NCBI GenBank assembly: GCA_028767165.1
Contig: JARACJ010000003.1
Coordinates: 310,001-374,000 of the forward strand
DNA from: Proteobacteria bacterium DTSAM18
GTDB taxonomy: Bacteria > Myxococcota_A > UBA796 > GCA-2862545
Length of the DNA stretch: 64,000 nt
Reading direction: 5' to 3'
Below are positions 58,897 through 64,000 of the stretch, piece after piece (position 1 is the first letter of the stretch; the number at the start of each line of letters is the position of its first letter). The notes under the pieces were generated by a model. The model was not told the origin of the DNA and did no database searches. It saw only the letters and a list, made by a program, of their open reading frames with translations. The translations under genes and the position numbers were made by a program.

Positions 58897-60105
58897 ATGC
58901 TCTCTCCCACCCGCACCCTGCTGCTGGCCCTCGTGCCCGCCTGGGCCGCCGCCACGGACTCCGGCCTGACGGAGACCGCGGACACGGCCACCGCTCCCCT
59001 GCCGGACACCACCTCCTCCTGCCCCGCCCGGGAGATCTGGCCCGGCGAGGCGTGGACCGACCGCTCGGCCGCCGCCGCCACGTCCGCTGCCACCGCCATC
59101 GAGGCCTTCGAGGCCTATGCGTTCCCGGCCGACCTGGACTGGGGCGACACGAAGCGCCGCGGTGTCCGCACCGACGGCGTCGTGATCCTCAAGGGCGGCG
59201 AGGTCGTCTACGAGCGCTACGACAACGGCTACGATGCCGACAAGCCCCACCTCGCGTGGTCGGTGAGCAAGACCTTCACCAACGTGCTGGCCGGCATCGC
59301 CGTCCACCAGGGCCTGTTGTCCGAAGACGACTCCATCTGCACGGCCATCGACGGCCTGCCTTCGGAGAACTGCGACATCACCCTGACCCACGCCCTGGAG
59401 TTCAGCACCGGCCTCGACTGGCTCGAGACCTACGAGGATGCCTCGCCCACCAACTCCTCCGTGCTCGCCATGCTGTACGGCGAGGGCCAGGCGGACATGC
59501 CCGCCTTCGTCGCCAGCCACCCCCTGCGCGACACGCCCGGCACGACCTTCGCGTACAGCTCCGGCGACGCCAACCTCATCGCGGCGCTGGCCGGCCATGC
59601 CCTGGCCCCCACCTACGGGGACCACTGGCCCTGGGAGGTCCTGTTCGATCGCATCGGCATGACGCGGACCACCTTCGAGCGCGACGCCGCCGGCAACTAC
59701 GTGGGCAGCTCCTGGGTGTGGGCGCCTCCGCGCTCCATGGCGCGCCTCGGCTACCTGCTGCTGAACGACGGCTGCTGGAACGGCGAGCGCCTGCTGCCCG
59801 CCGGCTGGGTCGCCACCTCCACCACACCCGGTGAGGGGATCCGCACCCGGCACCTCGACGGCGACGACAGCGTCAACGGTCGCCAGATCTGGCTGAACGT
59901 CCCCGTGCCGGAGGTCGGCATCGACGCCCCCCGGTGGCCGGACGTGCCGCAGACCGCCTATGCCGCCCTCGGGCACTGGAAGCAGGCCATCTTCGTGGCC
60001 CCCGAGCAGGATGTCGTCATCGTCCGCACCGGCGACGACCGCGACGGCAGCTTCTCCTGGAACACCTTCTTCTCCCTGGCCCTCGCCATCGCGGAGGACG
60101 CATGA
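58897..60105 (+). CDS. exported serine hydrolase, class C beta-lactamase fold
   Basis: A 402-residue protein. The signal peptide (MLSPTRTLLLALVPAWAAA) is followed by an acidic Thr linker. The catalytic SxxK is S122-V-S-K125 in HLAWSVSKTFTN. The second element is Y220-S-S in FAYSSGDANLIAALAG, replacing the YxN of true AmpC enzymes. A third candidate site is in LGHWKQAIFV. Members of this fold include esterases, D-amino-acid peptidases and amidases; a beta-lactamase role is not implied. GGAG six bases before ATG. It overlaps the next lipoprotein gene (ATGA), so both are made together. Confidence 0.85.
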   Translation: MLSPTRTLLLALVPAWAAATDSGLTETADTATAPLPDTTSSCPAREIWPGEAWTDRSAAAATSAATAIEAFEAYAFPADLDWGDTKRRGVRTDGVVILKGGEVVYERYDNGYDADKPHLAWSVSKTFTNVLAGIAVHQGLLSEDDSICTAIDGLPSENCDITLTHALEFSTGLDWLETYEDASPTNSSVLAMLYGEGQADMPAFVASHPLRDTPGTTFAYSSGDANLIAALAGHALAPTYGDHWPWEVLFDRIGMTRTTFERDAAGNYVGSSWVWAPPRSMARLGYLLLNDGCWNGERLLPAGWVATSTTPGEGIRTRHLDGDDSVNGRQIWLNVPVPEVGIDAPRWPDVPQTAYAALGHWKQAIFVAPEQDVVIVRTGDDRDGSFSWNTFFSLALAIAEDA

Positions 60106-60416
60106 TCCCCAAGCTCCCCACCCTCGCGCTCGCCGGCCTGGTGCTCGGCCTGTCCGGCTGTGGCAACGACCTGCGCACCTACGAGACCCCGCTGTTCCGG
60201 CTCGGCACCGGCTACAACGCCAAGGAGGCCTGCTCGTGCATCTTCGTGTCCGAGCGGACCGAGGAGGACTGCCAGGAGTGGCTGCGGGTGTCCCCGGACG
60301 TCGCGCGCTTCAAGGTCGACCACGAGGCGAAGACCGTCACCTCGAAGGCCCTCGGCGGCGCCAAGACCGTCGTGGCGTACGTCGACGAGCGTGAAGGCTG
60401 CATCATGGTGGACTGA
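60102..60416 (+). CDS. small lipoprotein coupled to serine hydrolase
   Basis: A 104-residue precursor. MIPKLPTLALAGLVLGLSGCG is a lipoprotein signal (Cys20). The mature part has four cysteines (EACSCIFVSERTEEDCQEWL, EGCIMVD) and short strands (VARFKVDHEAKTVTSKA, KTVVAYVDE). Its start overlaps the stop of the hydrolase gene and has GGAGG six bases upstream. The pair may act together in the periplasm. No family recognised. Confidence 0.78.
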   Translation: MIPKLPTLALAGLVLGLSGCGNDLRTYETPLFRLGTGYNAKEACSCIFVSERTEEDCQEWLRVSPDVARFKVDHEAKTVTSKALGGAKTVVAYVDEREGCIMVD

Positions 60417-60448
60417 GGCCGCGGGCCGGGCCCGCCTCAGGGCCCGGC

Positions 60449-61132
60449 TCAGCCTTCGCCCACCACCGCGCCCGTGGTCTTCCAGCCCCGCAGCCAGGCC
60501 GCGAGGGCCGACTGCAGCGCCACCAGCGGATCCCGTGCGAGGACCGCCACGCGGGGATCCTGCAGCGCCAGGGCCGCGTTGCCACCGGGCGCGAAGGCCT
60601 GGAACATGCCGACCATGGCACTGTGGGCCCACAGCAGGAAGGTCATGCCGTCGCCTTCGGAGAACGCGGGCATGGCGTCGTCGAGCCAGCGGGCCACGGG
60701 GCCCAGCGCTTCGATGAGCCCCATCTTGAAGCCGAGGACCATGCGGACCTCGACATTGCGCTCGAGGATGCTGTGGACCATGGAGAGCAGGGCCAGCAGG
60801 TGGGGCCGCTCGGCGAGGCTGAGGGTCAGCACCTCGACCACGGCGTGCTCGACGGGGCCCTCGTGGGCCTCGAGCTGCCGCAGGACCTCCTGCAGCCATG
60901 CCTGCAGCTTCTCGCCCACCAGCGTGAGGAACAGCGCCTCCTTGGTGGGGAAGTACAGGTAGACGGTGCCCTTGCCGATGCCGGCCTCTCGGGCCAGCCG
61001 CGCCACGGTGATGGACTCGTAGGGCTCCGAGGCGAACATGCGCTCCGCCACCCGCAGGATGTCTGCGCGGCGTGCAGCCTTCTCTTCCGCCCTGCGGGCC
61101 CTCTTGCCCTGAAACGACCTCGCTTCGGCCAC
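60449..61132 (-). CDS. TetR-family transcriptional regulator
   Basis: A 227-residue regulator of standard TetR size. The N-terminal HTH is KAARRADILRVAERMFASEP, YESITVARLAREAGIGKGTV and YLYFPTKEALFLTLV. The remainder is the usual helical ligand and dimer region. GTG start with AGGAGG four bases upstream. It is convergent with the hydrolase/lipoprotein pair and has a 164-base upstream gap before the next minus-strand gene. The imperfect dyad GCTGG-GCATGT-CCAGC (61173-61188) in that gap is a possible own-operator. Target and ligand unknown. Confidence 0.9.
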   Translation of the reverse strand: MAEARSFQGKRARRAEEKAARRADILRVAERMFASEPYESITVARLAREAGIGKGTVYLYFPTKEALFLTLVGEKLQAWLQEVLRQLEAHEGPVEHAVVEVLTLSLAERPHLLALLSMVHSILERNVEVRMVLGFKMGLIEALGPVARWLDDAMPAFSEGDGMTFLLWAHSAMVGMFQAFAPGGNAALALQDPRVAVLARDPLVALQSALAAWLRGWKTTGAVVGEG

Positions 61133-61172
61133 CGTGCCTCCTGTCGTGCATCACCCCTGTTTGCCTGCAGAC

Positions 61173-61188
61173 GCTGGGCATGTCCAGC
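61173..61188. promoter_or_regulatory. possible TetR operator dyad
   Basis: GCTGG and CCAGC arms flank GCATGT, 41-56 bases upstream of the TetR GTG start. The position suits autoregulation. The arms are short, so chance occurrence in GC-rich DNA is quite possible. Confidence 0.3.
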
Positions 61189-61296
61189 CAAGAACCCGTT
61201 TGCACGTTTCGACCACCACCGTGTGTGGCGACGCGAAATGGCGCAGGAGGGGCTCACGGACACGGCGCGTGCCCCGCGACACTTCACCGCACGCCT

Positions 61297-61731
61297 CTAC
61301 CACTCCCGCGCGGGCTCCAGGATCTCGCGGTACACACCGGTGGCACCGACCTGGGCCAGGTTGGCATCGAAGACGATCTGCTGGGGAGACAGGTGCACGT
61401 CGTAGAAGAACACGGCCTCCCCCGTGCGCATGGTCATGGCGCCGTATTCATCGACCGCCCAGGTGCCACCCGACGAGGGCACCAGCCAGGACTCTTCCGC
61501 GTCGCAGGGCGCCACGTCCTCCCGGGAGAAGGTCTGGTCGCCATGGAAGACGAAGCCGTTGTCGAGGTGACAGGCTGCGGTGATGTCGTGGTGGATGCCC
61601 TCGGCGTCGATGTACCAGGCCTCCACCACCCGCCAGGCCTGGCTGCCGTCGCCCACCAGCACCTGACCGATGTCCTGTGCGCACGCGGACATCACGACCA
61701 GGCTCGACACGAGGGCCAGGGTGGCGCGCAT
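61297..61731 (-). CDS. lipoprotein of unknown function
   Basis: A 144-residue precursor. MRATLALVSSLVVMSACAQD carries lipobox MSAC (Cys17). The mature part is beta-rich: AWRVVEAWYIDAEGIHHDIT, CHLDNGFVFHGDQTFSREDV, then SGGTWAVDEYGAMTMRTGEA and FYDVHLSPQQIVFD. The order (small domain with W, GxW, a hydrophobic strand, then LTxxxLxF-like ending) resembles lipocalin-like DUF4923/5004-type domains that report a reading of GTWxxDxxGxxM. A pair of cysteines may be bridged. GGAGG six bases before the ATG. Function unknown. Confidence 0.75.
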   Translation of the reverse strand: MRATLALVSSLVVMSACAQDIGQVLVGDGSQAWRVVEAWYIDAEGIHHDITAACHLDNGFVFHGDQTFSREDVAPCDAEESWLVPSSGGTWAVDEYGAMTMRTGEAVFFYDVHLSPQQIVFDANLAQVGATGVYREILEPAREW

Positions 61732-61911
61732 GGGGCTCCTCCGGCCCCTGCAGACCAGGCAGGGGCTTCGGTGGCATTGTACATGAACGCTCCCCGTCCC
61801 CATGCCACCCACGAGCGTGTCGACCACCCCCGCAACGCTGCCGTCCAGAAACACGACGCGCCCACCGCGCCCCAGGGTGTATCTTCCCCCGCCTACCTCG
61901 ATGGAGAGTCC

Positions 61912-62343
61912 ATGAAGTACCTGTTTCCCCTCCTCGGCTTCGGTCTCGGCCTGACCGCCTGCACCACGGAGCCCGGCGACGAGAGCCTCGACACCGCCGG
62001 CGACACGGCCATGGAGGCCACGGTCTCCCTCGCCAATGACGTCATGCCCGCCATCCAGGCCTCCTGCGGCGGATGCCACAACCACACCAGCAGCGCCAAC
62101 GCCGCCGCCGTGGCCAACGGTGCCTTCTTCTCCACCCCCGAGGATCTGCTCGCCCTCGTGGGCACCGAGATCGTCGCCGGTGACGCCGATGCCAGCCAGA
62201 TCGTGGCCGTCTTCGCACAGGAGCAGGCGGTCGGTGCGGGCCCCACGCTGATGCCCCCGCCGGGCACCGGCGTGCCCGTCCTGTCCGCGGCCGCGCTGGA
62301 CGCCGTGAAGACCTGGATCAACGAAGGCGCCCAGGACAACTGA
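61912..62343 (+). CDS. cytochrome c-like lipoprotein (single CxxCH)
   Basis: A 143-residue precursor. MKYLFPLLGFGLGLTAC is the lipoprotein signal (Cys17), then a Thr/Asp linker. The domain opens SLANDVMPAIQASCGGCHNH; C52-G-G-C55-H56 is a heme c attachment motif. A distal Met may be in GPTLMPPPGTGVP, and AALDAVKTWINEGAQDN is the final helix, as in cytochromes of DUF1588/planctomycete type. It is probably a periplasmic electron carrier anchored to a membrane. No partner oxidase lies in the window. GGAG five bases before the ATG. Confidence 0.85.
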   Translation: MKYLFPLLGFGLGLTACTTEPGDESLDTAGDTAMEATVSLANDVMPAIQASCGGCHNHTSSANAAAVANGAFFSTPEDLLALVGTEIVAGDADASQIVAVFAQEQAVGAGPTLMPPPGTGVPVLSAAALDAVKTWINEGAQDN

Positions 62344-62482
62344 GGCGTCCGCCGGCCGCGTCCATGGGCGTGGCCGCGCCACGATGCCGCCGACGGCTCC
62401 CCGGTCAGGCTCCCCACGTGTGGGGGTCCTGTCCGGGGCCACTTCCGGTTTCGTGGCCCGTGGTTCGGCCGATGCATCCACC

Positions 62483-63394
62483 ATGACTGCACGGCCCCTT
62501 CCCCGCACGACCCGCATGTGGCGCTCCCTGGTGCGCCAGCGGAGCCGCCTGCTTCCAGCCCCCACGGCGCGGGTGGATGGCCAGACCGTCGTCATCACCG
62601 GCGGCAACCGGGGCATCGGCTACCAGACGGCGCTCGGCCTGCTGCAGCTGGGCGCCGAGGTCGTGCTCGCCTGCCGCAACGAGCAGCAGGCCGAGCGAGC
62701 CGCAGGGACGCTGCGTCAGCGGACCGGCGGCACCGTCCACACGCTCACCTGCGACCTCGCCGACCTGCCGTCCGTGGCCCAGGCCGCCGGCGAGATCAGC
62801 CGCCGGTTTCCCACCGTCGACACCCTCATCTGCAACGCGGGCACCTGGGCGCGGGAGCCCCGGACCACCCCGCAAGGGCACGAGCTCATGTACGGCACCC
62901 ACGTGCTCGGCCACGCCCTGCTCATCCAGCGCCTGCTGGACCTCGAGGTGCTCGTCCGAGGTGGCCGGGTGATCCTGGTGGGCGGGGAGCTGTACCAGCT
63001 CGCCACCGACTGCCCGGCGACGCCCCCCTACAAGGGGGCCATGGGCGCCTGGAGGGCCTACGCGGCGAGCAAGCTCGGCGTGATGTGGCTGCTCGCCGCC
63101 TACACCCCACGGCATCCCGGCCTGCGGTGGTTCGCCGTGCACCCGGGCACGGCCGCCACGGGCATCGGCAGCGCCTCGCGCCGAGCCGGTGGATGGGCGC
63201 GGTGGCTCACCCTGACCGCGGAGGAGGCGTCGAGGACCAGCCTGCGATGTGCCGTGCGAGGTGACCTCCCCACCGGATACCACCACAACACCCTCGGCCA
63301 CATGCGCCTCGCCAAGGACGACCCGGCCGCCGACATGGAGCGCGCACAGGACTTCCTCGACGAGGTCCTGCACCACATCAACCCGTACCGATGA
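62483..63394 (+). CDS. short-chain dehydrogenase/reductase
   Basis: A 303-residue NAD(P)-dependent Rossmann enzyme of the retinol-dehydrogenase/protochlorophyllide-reductase-like SDR group. The cofactor loop is VVITGGNRGIGYQTALGLLQ near 36-55. LACRNEQQAERA (Arg suggests NADPH), CDLADLPSV, LICNAGTWA (NAG motif) and the catalytic YAASK near 193 follow, with a preceding ILVGGELYQL strand in place of the usual Ser-bearing one. The catalytic Ser is thus not obvious (GGE where VSS is normal). ATG 62483 is chosen; 62516 (MWRSLV) is an alternative. Substrate unknown. Confidence 0.88.
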   Translation: MTARPLPRTTRMWRSLVRQRSRLLPAPTARVDGQTVVITGGNRGIGYQTALGLLQLGAEVVLACRNEQQAERAAGTLRQRTGGTVHTLTCDLADLPSVAQAAGEISRRFPTVDTLICNAGTWAREPRTTPQGHELMYGTHVLGHALLIQRLLDLEVLVRGGRVILVGGELYQLATDCPATPPYKGAMGAWRAYAASKLGVMWLLAAYTPRHPGLRWFAVHPGTAATGIGSASRRAGGWARWLTLTAEEASRTSLRCAVRGDLPTGYHHNTLGHMRLAKDDPAADMERAQDFLDEVLHHINPYR

Positions 63395-63503
63395 GCATCG
63401 TCGGTGCCCGGCGCAAGGCGACAGGTCACGCCCACCAAGCAAGCTCAAGGAGCTTCCCGGCCTTTCGATGGACACAGGCACGCACGGACCACGAGGAGGC
63501 CCC

Positions 63504-64000
63504 ATGAAGCAAGCCCTGCTGCTCTCTCTGCTGCTGATCACCGCCTGTGACGACGACGAAGACGACATCGATGACGACGACGACGGTACCTCTCCCACCG
63601 ACGAGACCGACCCCACGGACTCCCAGCCGGTGGACGACGGCCCCTTCGACCTCACCTTCACAGGCACCATCGAGCCCCACATCGGCCAGGTGTTCCACGT
63701 GATCGTCATCGACAACGACGACGACAGCGAGGTCGTCAAGGACTCCATCATCGTGCCCAACGACGGCATGTTCTCCTTCATGTGGGAGGACATCCTCGAA
63801 GACGGCGGTGACTACCGCATCGACTACTTCGCCGACCACAACGACAACGGACAGTGCGATCCCACCCCGGACGACCACGCCTGGCGGTACGAGATCGGCA
63901 CCGTGAGCGGTGACGTGGTCTACGACTACCAGCACGACACCAACTTCACCGAGGTCTGCGACTCCTTCGACGGGTACTTCAACGATCCCCGCTACGACCT
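63504..64000 (+). CDS. acidic, Asp-rich lipoprotein, 5' part (runs off window)
   Basis: 165 codons are visible and the frame is open to base 64000. MKQALLLSLLLITAC is a lipoprotein signal (Cys15). It is followed by an extremely acidic stretch (DDDEDDIDDDDDGTSPTDET), then a beta-rich domain: FDLTFTGTIEPHIGQVFHVI, IDNDDDSEVVKDSIIVPNDG, YRIDYFADHNDNGQCDPTPD. The HNDNGQCDPTPDD segment looks like an EF-hand-like or dockerin-like calcium loop. AGGAGG five bases before the ATG. The acidic linker recalls surface lipoproteins of myxobacteria. Function unknown. Confidence 0.8.
   Translation, partial: MKQALLLSLLLITACDDDEDDIDDDDDGTSPTDETDPTDSQPVDDGPFDLTFTGTIEPHIGQVFHVIVIDNDDDSEVVKDSIIVPNDGMFSFMWEDILEDGGDYRIDYFADHNDNGQCDPTPDDHAWRYEIGTVSGDVVYDYQHDTNFTEVCDSFDGYFNDPRYD

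Noticed and set aside
58897..60105. Antibiotic-resistance beta-lactamase
   Set aside because: The SxxK motif fits the fold, but YSS replaces YxN and the KTG-like element is not convincing; esterase-like members are just as likely.

Overview
This is a GC-rich, densely coded stretch of a Gram-negative chromosome. The outer-membrane signs are a LolCDE-like ABC operon, an outer-membrane beta-barrel protein, and about seven lipoproteins with a lipobox followed by Asp/Thr-rich linkers. A Ser/Thr kinase with a propeller, a caspase-like protein with its own sigma factor, sulfatases and this lipoprotein style suggest a myxobacterium-like (Myxococcota) organism. That placement is inference; no rRNA or other marker gene lies in the window.

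Layout. 1-9.4 kb: the 5' end of ddl, an Lhr helicase overlapping trmB, a tiny orphan Flp pilin, a secreted protein and a LolCDE-like operon. 9.6-16 kb: a Cys-rich lipoprotein, a sterol-desaturase-type enzyme, a membrane protein, a frameshifted sulfatase, an Old Yellow Enzyme and a DUF808 protein. 16.0-16.85 kb: a cluster of GC-rich hairpin repeats. 16.85-32.5 kb (minus strand): the centrepiece, three genes joined by overlapping stop/start codons, namely a 3238-residue type I (fungal/mycobacterial-type) fatty acid synthase, the AcpS that would activate its carrier domain, and an 1846-residue single-chain biotin carboxylase with the eukaryotic acetyl-CoA carboxylase domain order. Together they could cover fatty acid synthesis from acetyl-CoA to acyl-CoA. 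A promoter with an inverted repeat precedes the synthase.

32.6-37.1 kb: a lipoprotein and an alanine/glycine:cation symporter set among several repeat families. 37.1-43.6 kb: a TetR regulator fused to an extra domain, then a sigma factor, a membrane protein and a caspase/surface-repeat protein with overlapping ends, then an intact sulfatase and a terminator. 43.6-49.3 kb (minus): kinase-propeller, cardiolipin synthase and PIG-L deacetylase. 49.4-55.6 kb: a likely exopolysaccharide locus (ATP-grasp enzyme, processive family-2 glycosyltransferase, BcsB-like protein, TPR/beta-barrel exporter, two small membrane proteins). 55.7-64 kb: acetyltransferase, NhaC antiporter, lipoproteins, a serine hydrolase, a TetR, a cytochrome-like lipoprotein, an SDR and the start of an Asp-rich lipoprotein.

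No tRNA, rRNA, CRISPR array, transposase or phage gene was seen. Very long open frames opposite real genes are by-products of the GC-rich codon use.
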